Shown: positions 12,940 to 21,129 of the stretch, piece after piece
Layout: the number at the start of each line of letters is the position of its first letter
Position numbering within the stretch: position 1 is the first letter of the stretch
Assembly: GCF_001665395.1 (NCBI RefSeq)
Contig: NZ_LZSG01000069.1
Span: 25,274 to 89,273 of the forward strand
Source: Mycobacterium sp. 1164966.3
Lineage (GTDB): Bacteria; Actinomycetota; Actinomycetes; Mycobacteriales; Mycobacteriaceae
Reading direction: 5' to 3'
DNA length: 64,000 nt
Position numbers and translations under genes: made by a program
The notes under the pieces: generated by a model
What the model saw: the letters and a program-made list of their open reading frames with translations, nothing else
The model's database searches: none
What the model was told of the DNA's origin: nothing

Positions 12940-13773
12940 ATGCAAGGGTTCGCCGGGAAAGTCGCCGTGGTCACCGGCGCGGGCTCGGGCATCGGCCAGG
13001 CGCTGGCCGTCGAACTGGCCCGGTCCGGCGCCAAGGTCGCCATCAGCGACGTCGACACCGAAGGCCTGCAGCAGACCGAGGAGCAGCTCAAGGCGATCGG
13101 TGCATCGGTCAAGGCGGACCGGCTCGACGTCACCGAACGCGAGGCCTTCCTGCTGTACGCCGACGCCGTCAAAGAGCACTTCGGTAAGGTCAATCAGATC
13201 TACAACAACGCCGGGATCGCCTTCACCGGTGACGTCGAAGCCAGCCAGTTCAAGGACATCGAACGCGTGATGGACGTCGACTTCTGGGGCGTCGTCAACG
13301 GCACCAAGGCGTTCCTTCCGCACTTGATCGCCTCCGGCGACGGCCACGTCATCAACGTCTCCAGTGTCTTCGGGTTGTTCGCCGTTCCCGGTCAGGCGGC
13401 ATACAACTCGGCCAAGTTTGCCGTCCGCGGCTTCACCGAGGCGCTGCGACAGGAGATGATCGCGGCGCGACACCCGGTAGGAGTGACCACGGTGCACCCC
13501 GGCGGCATCAAGACCGCGATCGCCCGCAACGCCACCGCCGTCGAGGGACTCGACCCTGACGAACTGGCGAAGCTGTTCGACAAGCGACTGGCCCACACCA
13601 GCCCGGAGGCCGCCGCCCGGACCATCCTGGACGCGGTGCGCAAGAACAAGGCCAGGGTGCTGGTCGGCGTGGACGCCAAGGTGTTGGATGCGCTGGTGCG
13701 GATGGCCGGTCCCGCATACCCGCGGCTGTTCGGCCCCGTCGTCGGCCGACTGATGCCCACGTTGCGCACCTGA
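12940..13773 (+). CDS. Short-chain dehydrogenase/reductase (Rv1245c-like)
   Basis: A 277-aa classical SDR. The Rossmann NAD(P)-binding motif VVTGAGSGIGQALA lies at about residues 9-22. DVDTEG at the end of beta-2 suggests NAD preference, and NNAGIAFTGD is present. The catalytic residues are visible: Ser in INVSSVFGLF, and Tyr and Lys in AAYNSAKFAVRG. The C-terminal region after LMP is short. The ATG at 12940 follows gaggg about 8 bases upstream and gives the length of the H37Rv ortholog; the frame stays open upstream only through the palindromic repeat. The substrate is unknown. Confidence 0.9.
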   Translation: MQGFAGKVAVVTGAGSGIGQALAVELARSGAKVAISDVDTEGLQQTEEQLKAIGASVKADRLDVTEREAFLLYADAVKEHFGKVNQIYNNAGIAFTGDVEASQFKDIERVMDVDFWGVVNGTKAFLPHLIASGDGHVINVSSVFGLFAVPGQAAYNSAKFAVRGFTEALRQEMIAARHPVGVTTVHPGGIKTAIARNATAVEGLDPDELAKLFDKRLAHTSPEAAARTILDAVRKNKARVLVGVDAKVLDALVRMAGPAYPRLFGPVVGRLMPTLRT

Positions 13774-13796
13774 CCTTCGGGGCGGCGCTTCGCGAG

Positions 13797-13858
13797 GGTC
13801 CCCATATGCACGGCCGATGGGGCGTATCGCTGTACAAACGCGGCCGCTCTCGGCGGTT
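13797..13858. repeat. Degenerate dispersed palindrome, copy 3
   Basis: The reverse complement contains gcgtttgtacagcgatacgcc, which aligns with gcgtttgtacgccgacacgcc of copy 2, but the outer arms are no longer well paired. It lies between the convergent genes SDR and lpqZ and could overlap their transcription stops. Confidence 0.5.
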
Positions 13859-13868
13859 AACCATGCCC

Positions 13869-14714
13869 CTAGCTTCGGCCCAGCGGGTGTTCGCCCATCC
13901 AGCCGTCGGCCACCGCCCGCGGGTCCGCGCCCCCGGCCACCCGGCGGCGCATCTCGGTCAGGGCCGCGGTATCCAGCACGCCGGCCACTTCGTTGAGCGC
14001 CAGCACCTGCCGATCGGTCAGCGCATTGCGGCGATACAGCGGTACCACGTTCTCCGCCTGGATCAGCGGCGGCTTGGCGTCCGTCAGCACAACCAGATCG
14101 GCGGGAATGCCGGGATCGGCGGTCGTGCTCCACGCCGCGGTCAGCTCCCCCGCTCGCAGGGCTGCCCACATCTCCGTACCGCCCGAGAATTCGCGGGGGG
14201 CGGGCATCCGGCATGTACCCACCCACGACGGCGCATCGAAGCCGGCGACGTTCCCGACGACTAGCCCGTCACAACGGCCCGCCAACGCCGAGAGCTCCTT
14301 GCCACCCGAGGCCGGTGTCACCACCAGCGCGGGTTTGTCCTCCGCGGAGGTGGTGTAGTCGCCCGCGACGACGCCCTCGGGCAGCATGGCGATCATCGCG
14401 CGATAGACCTGGCTGTCCGACGTCACCGCGACGCCGGGCTTCAGCCGCTGCAACACCCTTCCGGTAAAGGCCGGGACCACGGTGAACGCGCCAGAATCCA
14501 GTTTCGCCATCGGGTCGTCGGCGGTTTCGGAGCGTGCCGCAAAGCCGTATGACCGCAGGGCGGACACGTAGACGTCGGCCAGCAGCCTCGACTCGGCGTC
14601 GGGCCAGGCGCCCACCACCACTTCCGGCGCGGAACGGTGGTTGCCGTCGGTGCAGCCGGACACCAAGAGCGCCAACACAAGCGCCAGCAGCCCCGCCAGC
14701 CTGCCGACTCTCAC
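13869..14714 (-). CDS. lpqZ: Lipoprotein LpqZ, glycine-betaine-type substrate-binding protein
   Basis: 281 aa with a lipoprotein signal: the hydrophobic stretch LLALVLALLV and the lipobox VSGC (Cys about residue 21). The mature part resembles OpuAC/ProX-type periplasmic binding proteins: EVVVGAWPDAESRLLADVYV opens the first lobe, and VPAFTGRVL and VVPLYRRNALT are typical of this fold. No cognate permease or ATPase gene lies beside it. It corresponds to H37Rv Rv1244 (286 aa). The ligand is unknown; a quaternary-amine osmolyte is only a family-based guess. Confidence 0.85.
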   Translation of the reverse strand: MRVGRLAGLLALVLALLVSGCTDGNHRSAPEVVVGAWPDAESRLLADVYVSALRSYGFAARSETADDPMAKLDSGAFTVVPAFTGRVLQRLKPGVAVTSDSQVYRAMIAMLPEGVVAGDYTTSAEDKPALVVTPASGGKELSALAGRCDGLVVGNVAGFDAPSWVGTCRMPAPREFSGGTEMWAALRAGELTAAWSTTADPGIPADLVVLTDAKPPLIQAENVVPLYRRNALTDRQVLALNEVAGVLDTAALTEMRRRVAGGADPRAVADGWMGEHPLGRS

Positions 14715-14725
14715 ACCCAGGCGCC

Positions 14726-15904
14726 TCAGGCGTCTGATGTCTCGGCGGCTCCGGCCACCGCCCTGGCCACCGCTTCCCCGACACGTAGGTCCAGGGGGCT
14801 CGGGACGATGCGGTCGGGCGCGAGGTCGTCGCTCACCACAGAGAAGATCGCCTCGGCGGCCGCCACCATCATCTTTTCGGTGATCTTTCGCGCCCCGGCA
14901 TCCAGCGCTCCACGGAACACACCGGGGAACGAGAGCACATTGTTGATCTGGTTCGGGAAGTCGCTGCGTCCGGTGGCCACCACTGCCGCGTGCTTGGCCG
15001 CCACGTCGGGGTGAATCTCCGGGTCCGGGTTGGACAGCGCGAACACCACCCCTCCGGGCGCCATGGTGGCGATCAGTTCCTCGGGCACCACGCCCGCCGA
15101 CACCCCGAGAAACACGTCGGCGCCGTCGAGCGCTTCCACCATGCCGCCGGTGAGACGACGGGGGTTGCTGCGTCTCGCCAGGTCGTACTTGACGCTGTTC
15201 ATGTCGTCACGCCCGGCGTGCAGGATGCCACGCGAGTCGAGCACGGTGATGTCCGAAATCCCCATCGCCAGAAGCAGATTCGAGCAGGCAATGCCGGCGG
15301 CCCCGGCCCCGGACACCGCCACCCGCAGCGAGCTCATGTCGCGCCCCAGCAACTTAGTGGCGCCCATCAGCGCCGCCAGCACGACAATGGCCGTGCCGTG
15401 CTGGTCGTCGTGCATCACCGGGCAGTCCAGCGCCTCAACGGCGCGGCGCTCGATGTCGAAGCAGCGCGGGGCGGAGATGTCCTCGAGACTGACGGCGCCG
15501 AACGTCGGGCGCAGCCGCACCAGGGTCTCGATGATCTCGTCGGGATCCTTCGTGTCCAGGACGATCGGGATCGAGTCGAGGCCGCCGTAGGCCTTGAACA
15601 GCGCGCTCTTGCCCTCCATCACCGGCAGGGCCGCCGCCGCCCCTATGTCGCCGAGGCCGAGCACCGCGCTGCCGTCGCTGACGACGGCCACCAGCCGGTT
15701 GGACCACGTGTAGCGCGTCGCCAGGGTGTGATCCGCGGCGATCGCGCGACAGACCTGTGCCACACCCGGGGTATACGCGATCGACAGGGCGCGCTGGGTG
15801 TCCAGCGGAGCCTTCAGCGCTACCGAAAGCTTGCCGCCTACGTGTGCCTCGAAGATCTCCTCGTCCGTCACGACGACCTGGGGATTTGCTGGCTTCTCCG
15901 ACAC
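14726..15904 (-). CDS. NAD(P)-dependent malic enzyme
   Basis: Oxidative decarboxylation of malate to pyruvate, linking the TCA cycle to pyruvate and NAD(P)H supply. The bacterial short-form malic enzyme motifs are present: LSIAYTPGVAQVCRAI, LVAVVSDGSAVLGLGDIG, VMEGKSALFKAYGG, SLEDISAPRCFDIE and CPVMHDDQHGTAIVVLA. The NAD-binding stretch is VAVSGAGAAGIACSNLL, followed by ALSNPDPEI. The GTG at 15904 begins VSEKPANPQVV (392 aa) with gggg just upstream; an ATG at 15949 is possible but overhangs towards mdh. Gap to mdh is 54 bases, so the two malate-using enzymes are probably co-transcribed. H37Rv has PE_PGRS23 and vapBC33 here instead. Confidence 0.9.
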   Translation of the reverse strand: MSEKPANPQVVVTDEEIFEAHVGGKLSVALKAPLDTQRALSIAYTPGVAQVCRAIAADHTLATRYTWSNRLVAVVSDGSAVLGLGDIGAAAALPVMEGKSALFKAYGGLDSIPIVLDTKDPDEIIETLVRLRPTFGAVSLEDISAPRCFDIERRAVEALDCPVMHDDQHGTAIVVLAALMGATKLLGRDMSSLRVAVSGAGAAGIACSNLLLAMGISDITVLDSRGILHAGRDDMNSVKYDLARRSNPRRLTGGMVEALDGADVFLGVSAGVVPEELIATMAPGGVVFALSNPDPEIHPDVAAKHAAVVATGRSDFPNQINNVLSFPGVFRGALDAGARKITEKMMVAAAEAIFSVVSDDLAPDRIVPSPLDLRVGEAVARAVAGAAETSDA

Positions 15905-15958
15905 GGCCCCTACAGTACTCAGCCGGTCATCGAGTCGTGATCTCCCCACGTCACGCCG

Positions 15959-16948
15959 CTAGATCAGACCCAGCTCGGTGACGGCGTTGCGCTCGTCGGC
16001 CAACTCGGCGGTCGACTTGTCGATGCGCTCGCGGGAGAAGTCGTCGATGTCGAGGCCCTGCACGACCGTCCAGTTGCCGTCCTTGGTGGTGACCGGGAAC
16101 GACGAAATCAGGCCCTCCGGAACGCCGTAGGAGCCGTCGGAGACGACAGCCATCGAGACCCAGTCGCCTTGCGGACTGCCCAGCAGCCAGTCCCGGGCGG
16201 CGTCGGTGGTCGCCGACGCGGCCGAGGCGGCCGAGGAGGCGCCGCGCGCGTCGATGATCGCCGCGCCCCGCTTGGCAACCGTCGGGATGAAGTCGTTCTC
16301 GATCCAGGACTGGTCGTTGACCACCTCGGCGGCGTTCTTGCCGCCGACCTCGGCGTGGAAGATGTCGGGGTACTGGGTGGCCGAGTGATTGCCCCAGATC
16401 GTCATCTTCTTGATGTCGGTGACCTTGGCGCCGGTCTTGCGCGCCAGCTGGCTGATGGCGCGGTTGTGGTCCAGGCGGGTGAGCGCGGAGAACCGCTCTT
16501 TGGGGATGTCGGGCGCGTTGGTCATCGCGATCAGCGCGTTGGTGTTGGCCGGGTTGCCGGTCACGCCGATCCGGACGTCGTCGGCGGCGACCGAGTTGAG
16601 GGCCTTGCCCTGTGCGGTGAAGATCGCGCCGTTGGCCTCCAGCAGGTCGCCGCGCTCCATGCCCTTGGTACGTGGACGCGCACCGACGAGCAGGGCCAGG
16701 TTCACGCCGTCGAAGATCTTGTTGGCGTCCGCGCCGATTTCGACGTTGGCCAGCAGCGGGAACGCGCAGTCGTCGAGTTCCATGACGACGCCCTCCAGCG
16801 GCTTGAGCGCGGGCTCGATCTCGAGCAGGCGCAGCTCGATCGGGCGGTCCGGGCCCAGCAGCGACCCGCTGGCCAGGCGGAACAACAGGCTGTAGCCGAT
16901 CTGGCCGGCGGCGCCGGTGACGGCGACCTTCAGAGGAGTTGCGCTCAC
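15959..16948 (-). CDS. mdh: Malate dehydrogenase
   Basis: Interconverts malate and oxaloacetate with NAD in the TCA cycle. 329 aa, the same length as M. tuberculosis Mdh (Rv1240). VAVTGAAGQIGYSLLFRLA is the NAD-binding loop, VGARPR belongs to the mobile active-site loop region, GNPANTNALI carries the cofactor-binding Asn, LTRLDHNRA carries the substrate Arg and catalytic Asp, and IWGNHSATQYPD carries the catalytic His. The GTG start at 16948 is preceded by aaggag about 9 bases upstream, which supports it. Confidence 0.97.
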   Translation of the reverse strand: MSATPLKVAVTGAAGQIGYSLLFRLASGSLLGPDRPIELRLLEIEPALKPLEGVVMELDDCAFPLLANVEIGADANKIFDGVNLALLVGARPRTKGMERGDLLEANGAIFTAQGKALNSVAADDVRIGVTGNPANTNALIAMTNAPDIPKERFSALTRLDHNRAISQLARKTGAKVTDIKKMTIWGNHSATQYPDIFHAEVGGKNAAEVVNDQSWIENDFIPTVAKRGAAIIDARGASSAASAASATTDAARDWLLGSPQGDWVSMAVVSDGSYGVPEGLISSFPVTTKDGNWTVVQGLDIDDFSRERIDKSTAELADERNAVTELGLI

Positions 16949-17131
16949 GTCGGGATGCTCCTTAGGGAGAATTCGGTCTGCTTGTTCGCGTCGAAACTAG
17001 CGCACTGCCAGCACTCAATCGCCTGCAGGATCGGTCCGGCAATTTTGCCAGGTTGCTTTACGCCACGGCGCGTAGCATGAAGCACCGCTCGGTCAGACCT
17101 GCCCGTACCTGCCCAGCGATCGGAGGTTGAT

Positions 17132-18235
17132 GTGTTCCCAGGCTTTGACGCGCTGCCTGAAGCGCTGAGACCAGTCGCCAGGGCCCGCAGTTTCGCGCCG
17201 CACGTTCACCCCGACCCCAGACCTGCCCAGCCCCTGGTGGATTGCGGCGTCTACATCGAGGGCCGGCGGCAGCCCGGCAAATACAGCTACGCCCAGGCGC
17301 TGACCACCGTGCGCGAGATTCAGCAGACCGGGCAGGGCGCGTTCGTCTGGATTGGGTTGCACGAGCCCGACCAGAGCCACATGCAGGAGGTGGCAGACGT
17401 CTTCGGGCTGCACCCCTTGGCCGTCGAGGACGCCGTGCACGCACATCAGCGGCCCAAGCTGGAGCGATACGACGAAACATTGTTCCTGGTGCTGAAGACC
17501 GTCAATTACGTTCCGCACGAGTCGGTGGTGCTGGCGCGCGAGATCGTCGAAACCGGCGAGATCATGATCTTCGTCGGCAAGGACTTCGTGATCACGGTCC
17601 GGCACGGCGAACACGGCGGACTGGCCGACGTGCGCAAGCGGATGGACGCCGACCCCGAGCACCTGCGGTTGGGTCCGTATGCGGTGATGCACGCCATCGC
17701 CGACTACGTGGTGGATCACTACGTGGAAGTGACCAACCTGATGGAGTTCGACGTCGACAGCGCCGAGGAGGTGGCGTTCGCGCCGGCCCGCAACGTCGAT
17801 GTGGAACCGATCTACCTGCTCAAGCGTGAGGTCGTCGAACTACGGCGCTGCGTGAGCCCGCTGTCGGTGGCATTCCAGCGCATCCAGACGGAGAACAAAG
17901 ACCTGATCTCCAAAGAGGTTCGGCGCTATCTGCGCGACGTCGCCGACCACCAGACCGAAGCCGCCGATCACATCGCCGCGTACGACGACATGCTCAACAC
18001 TCTGGTGCAGGCCGCGCTGGCGCGAGTCGGCATGCAGCAGAACAGCGATATGCGCAAGATCTCGGCGTGGGCCGGTATCATCGCCGTGCCCACCATGGTC
18101 GCCGGCATCTACGGCATGAACTTCCACTTCATGCCCGAGCTGAACGAGAAGTGGGGCTATCCGACGGTCATCACCGTGATGGTGCTGATCTGTATCTTTC
18201 TGTACTTCAGCTTCCGGAAGCGGGGCTGGCTGTAG
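17132..18235 (+). CDS. corA: CorA-type magnesium/cobalt transport protein
   Basis: 367-aa inner-membrane divalent cation channel of the CorA family (M. tuberculosis Rv1239c is 366 aa). A long cytoplasmic N-terminal funnel with helices ends in two C-terminal membrane segments (AWAGIIAVPTMVAGIYGMNF and the segment ending LICIFLYFSF). The signature GMN motif is in YGMNF and is followed by the acidic/aromatic loop HFMPELNEKWG. The GTG start has ggagg 7 bases upstream. The last 29 bases overlap the 3' end of sugC on the other strand. Confidence 0.95.
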   Translation: MFPGFDALPEALRPVARARSFAPHVHPDPRPAQPLVDCGVYIEGRRQPGKYSYAQALTTVREIQQTGQGAFVWIGLHEPDQSHMQEVADVFGLHPLAVEDAVHAHQRPKLERYDETLFLVLKTVNYVPHESVVLAREIVETGEIMIFVGKDFVITVRHGEHGGLADVRKRMDADPEHLRLGPYAVMHAIADYVVDHYVEVTNLMEFDVDSAEEVAFAPARNVDVEPIYLLKREVVELRRCVSPLSVAFQRIQTENKDLISKEVRRYLRDVADHQTEAADHIAAYDDMLNTLVQAALARVGMQQNSDMRKISAWAGIIAVPTMVAGIYGMNFHFMPELNEKWGYPTVITVMVLICIFLYFSFRKRGWL

Positions 18236-19406
18236 CGTCTGCTCGCGGGAGGCTCAGGTTGGCCCCGGAGCCGGCGTCGAAGACGGCGAGTTTGGTGGGG
18301 TCGAGAGCCAACTCGATCGATTGACCTATCGCCGCCCTCGACTCGGCGGGAACCCTTGCCGCAAAAATCTTTTCGTGCGATTCCGACTCGGCGTCGAGCT
18401 CATCCAGTTGCGCTGAGTGCACGTCACAGCCCGCCGTGGTGAAGTACACGTACTTGTCGGCGCCCAGGGACTCGACCAAGTCCACCGTGACCTCGAAGAC
18501 CAGCGCCTTGATGCGCTGGTAGCCGTCGATCAACGCCACATCCTGAATGTGCTCCGGGCGCACTCCGACGATCAAGCCCTCCGGCTTCGGCCGACTCGCG
18601 ATCACCTCGTGAACTTCTGGTGCCGGCATCACCTCGCCGAACGGCAACCGCAACCCCGTCTGGGTCGATGTGGCGGGAAAGAAGTTCATCGCCGGCGAGC
18701 CGATGAACCCCGCGACGAACAGGTTGGCAGGATGCTCGTAAAGCTCTGTGGGCGTACCGATCTGCTGTGCCACGCCACCGTGCATCACCACCACCCGGTC
18801 GCCCAGCGTCATGGCTTCGGTCTGGTCGTGCGTGACATAGACGGTGGTGGTGCCCAGCCGCTTCTGCAGCCGGGCGATCTCGCCGCGCATCTGCACCCGC
18901 AGCTTGGCGTCCAGGTTCGACAGCGGCTCGTCCATCAGAAACGCCTTGGGATGACGCACGATTGCCCGGCCCATCGCAACCCGCTGCCGCTGCCCGCCAG
19001 ACAGCTGTGACGGCTTACGGTCCAAAAGCCCGGTCAGGTCAAGGATTTTCGCCGTCTCTTCGACCTTCTGCGCGATTTCGGCCTTCTTCATCTTCGCCAG
19101 CGTCAAGGGAAAGGCAATGTTCTGCCGCACCGTCATATGCGGATACAACGCGTACGACTGGAACACCATGGCGATATCGCGGTCCTTCGGCGCCTTCTCG
19201 TTGACCCGCTCACCACCGATGCGCAGCTCGCCCGACGAGATATCCTCAAGCCCGGCAATCATATTCAGCGTCGTGGTTTTGCCGCAGCCGGACGGCCCGA
19301 CCAGGATCAGGAATTCGCCGTCGGCAATGGTGATGTTGAGATCATGCACCGCCGTTTGACCGTCGGGGTAGCTCTTGCTGACGTGATCCAGCACAATCTC
19401 GGCCAT
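18207..19406 (-). CDS. sugC: Trehalose importer ATPase SugC
   Basis: ATP-binding subunit of the LpqY-SugABC trehalose ABC importer, which recovers trehalose released during mycomembrane synthesis. 399 aa, MalK/UgpC-like. GPSGCGKTT (Walker A), the signature LSGGQRQRVAMGRA, LMDEPLSNLDAKLR (Walker B and D-loop) and VTHDQTEAMTLGDR (H-loop) are present. The C-terminal region (about 240-390) forms the OB-type regulatory domain. Its ATG lies four bases after the sugB stop. H37Rv ortholog Rv1238 (393 aa). Confidence 0.96.
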   Translation of the reverse strand: MAEIVLDHVSKSYPDGQTAVHDLNITIADGEFLILVGPSGCGKTTTLNMIAGLEDISSGELRIGGERVNEKAPKDRDIAMVFQSYALYPHMTVRQNIAFPLTLAKMKKAEIAQKVEETAKILDLTGLLDRKPSQLSGGQRQRVAMGRAIVRHPKAFLMDEPLSNLDAKLRVQMRGEIARLQKRLGTTTVYVTHDQTEAMTLGDRVVVMHGGVAQQIGTPTELYEHPANLFVAGFIGSPAMNFFPATSTQTGLRLPFGEVMPAPEVHEVIASRPKPEGLIVGVRPEHIQDVALIDGYQRIKALVFEVTVDLVESLGADKYVYFTTAGCDVHSAQLDELDAESESHEKIFAARVPAESRAAIGQSIELALDPTKLAVFDAGSGANLSLPRADATASPASGS

Positions 19407-19410
19407 CGCG

Positions 19411-20244
19411 CTATCCCTTCACAGCGCCAGAGGTCAACCCGGCGACAATCCGTCGTTGGAAGATTAAAACAAACACGATGATCGGTACGGTGATCACCAT
19501 CGCGCCGGCGGCGATCGACCCCGTCGGCTCCTCGAATTGCGAACTGCCGGTGAAGTTCGCGATCGCCACCGGCGCGGTGATCGCGGCCTTGGTGGCCGTC
19601 AGCGACAGCGCAAGCAGCAGGTCGTTCCAGGCGAAGATAAACACCAGGATCGCCGCGGTCACCAAACCGGGAGCCGCCAGTGGAACGATCACCTTGCGGA
19701 AGGCCTGGCCCGCGGTGGCGCCGTCCATCTTGGCGGCCTTTTCCAGATCCCACGGGATCTCCCGGAAGAACGTTGACAGCGTGTAAATGGCAAGCGGCAG
19801 CGCAAAAGTGATGTACGGCAGGATCAGTCCGGCCCAAGTGTCGAAGAGACCCACAAAGCGTTCGATGTTGAACAGCGGCGTCACCAACGAGATCGCCGGA
19901 AACATGGTGATCATCAACGTCATGCCGATCAGCAGCCGCTTGCCCGGAAACTGTAGGCGGGCGATCGCGTAGGCCGCCATCGCGCCGAGCGCGACCGCGA
20001 TCGCGGTGGTGGTCAGCCCGATTCCGACAGAATTCACCAAGGCCGAGCTGAAGAACTCGCCGCGAAAGATGCCCCGGTAGTTGTCCAGCGTCACCGACGA
20101 CGGAATCAGCTTGCCGTCCTTGACCGTTGACGTCGGCTTGAGCGAAAGGCTCAGAATCCACAACACCGGAAGCAGCGCATACACCACCACCAGGCTGTCG
20201 ACGACGGCCCAGAAGGCGGCCCGCCGGGCACGTTCGGTGCCCAT
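19411..20244 (-). CDS. sugB: Trehalose importer permease SugB
   Basis: 277-aa MalG-type membrane permease with six predicted segments. The EAA loop that docks onto SugC is EKAAKMDGATAGQAFRKV, with the conserved Gly in IVPLAAPGL nearby. PVLWILSLSLKP at the start is typical of the family. It directly abuts the sugA stop (20245). It acts with SugA as the channel of the trehalose importer. H37Rv Rv1237 (274 aa). Confidence 0.95.
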   Translation of the reverse strand: MGTERARRAAFWAVVDSLVVVYALLPVLWILSLSLKPTSTVKDGKLIPSSVTLDNYRGIFRGEFFSSALVNSVGIGLTTTAIAVALGAMAAYAIARLQFPGKRLLIGMTLMITMFPAISLVTPLFNIERFVGLFDTWAGLILPYITFALPLAIYTLSTFFREIPWDLEKAAKMDGATAGQAFRKVIVPLAAPGLVTAAILVFIFAWNDLLLALSLTATKAAITAPVAIANFTGSSQFEEPTGSIAAGAMVITVPIIVFVLIFQRRIVAGLTSGAVKG

Positions 20245-21129
20245 TCAAGGTCCCTCGGATCCGGGCGCCGCTGCAATTTGATGGACGCCGAACAGCTTGA
20301 TGAACGCGAGTGCGATGACGCCCACGCACAAGAAGATCAGCACGCTGATCGCCGAGCCGAGGCCCACGTTGAAACCCTTGAACAGGTTGTCGTAGCCCAG
20401 GATTGACACCGACCCGGTGTTGTTGTCGCCTGAGGTCAGCACATAGATGTTGTCGAAGATGCGAAAGGCGTCCAGCGTCCGGAATAACAGCGCGACCATC
20501 ACCGCCGGCTTGATGATCGGCATGGTGATCTTCGTCAGTCGCCGCCAGGCACCCGCACCGTCGACCTGCGCGGCTTTCAGCAAATCCTCTGGCACCAGCG
20601 CTAATCCGGCGAGCAGCAACAGCGACATGAACGGAGTGGTCTTCCAGACCTCGGCGAGGACCACGATGCCCAGCGACGGGATCTGCTCGGTCAATGGCGC
20701 TTGGGGGAGCGCACTCCCGTGCGGCAGCAGGTTGGCCAGATACCCGGTGCCCGGCGTCCAGGCGTAGTACCAGCTGTACGACGCGGCCACCGTCACGATC
20801 CCGTACGGAATGAGCACCGCGGTGCGCACCACGCCCCTGCCGACCAGCGTGCGGTGCATCACCAGGGCCAGCGCCAGCCCCACCACGAACTCGATCGACA
20901 CCGAAACCGCCGTGATCGCCAGCGTCACCGCGAGCGCCGTCCACCAATAGCGGTCGGTCAAGATCTCTTGGTAGTTGCCCAGGCCGATGAACGCGGTGTC
21001 GTTGGGGGTGGCGAGGTTGTTGCGCTGCAGGCTGAGCCACATCGCGTAGCCGATCGGATACGCCGTCACCGCCAGCATCAGCGTCGCCGCGGGCGCGATC
21101 AGGAGGAACGCCAGCCGCCCCTCGCGCAT
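20245..21129 (-). CDS. sugA: Trehalose importer permease SugA
   Basis: 294-aa MalF-type permease. The segment LAFLLIAPAATLMLAVTAYP is the first membrane helix, and LLKAAQVDGAGAWRRLTKI is the EAA loop. The frame is open to 21423, but that extension is the shadow of lpqY. The ATG at 21129 overlaps the lpqY stop by one base (TGATG) and starts MREGRLAFLL, slightly shorter at the N-terminus than H37Rv SugA (307 aa). It pairs with SugB in the trehalose channel. Confidence 0.94.
   Translation of the reverse strand: MREGRLAFLLIAPAATLMLAVTAYPIGYAMWLSLQRNNLATPNDTAFIGLGNYQEILTDRYWWTALAVTLAITAVSVSIEFVVGLALALVMHRTLVGRGVVRTAVLIPYGIVTVAASYSWYYAWTPGTGYLANLLPHGSALPQAPLTEQIPSLGIVVLAEVWKTTPFMSLLLLAGLALVPEDLLKAAQVDGAGAWRRLTKITMPIIKPAVMVALLFRTLDAFRIFDNIYVLTSGDNNTGSVSILGYDNLFKGFNVGLGSAISVLIFLCVGVIALAFIKLFGVHQIAAAPGSEGP

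Noticed and set aside
16949..17131. Possible magnesium riboswitch (M-box) before corA
   Set aside because: The gap is 183 bases but shows no recognisable M-box pairing elements; a GTG with a good ribosome-binding site suffices.
18207..18235. The 29-base corA/sugC 3' overlap as an error
   Set aside because: Both C-termini match their families' usual ends, so a real tail-to-tail overlap is more likely.
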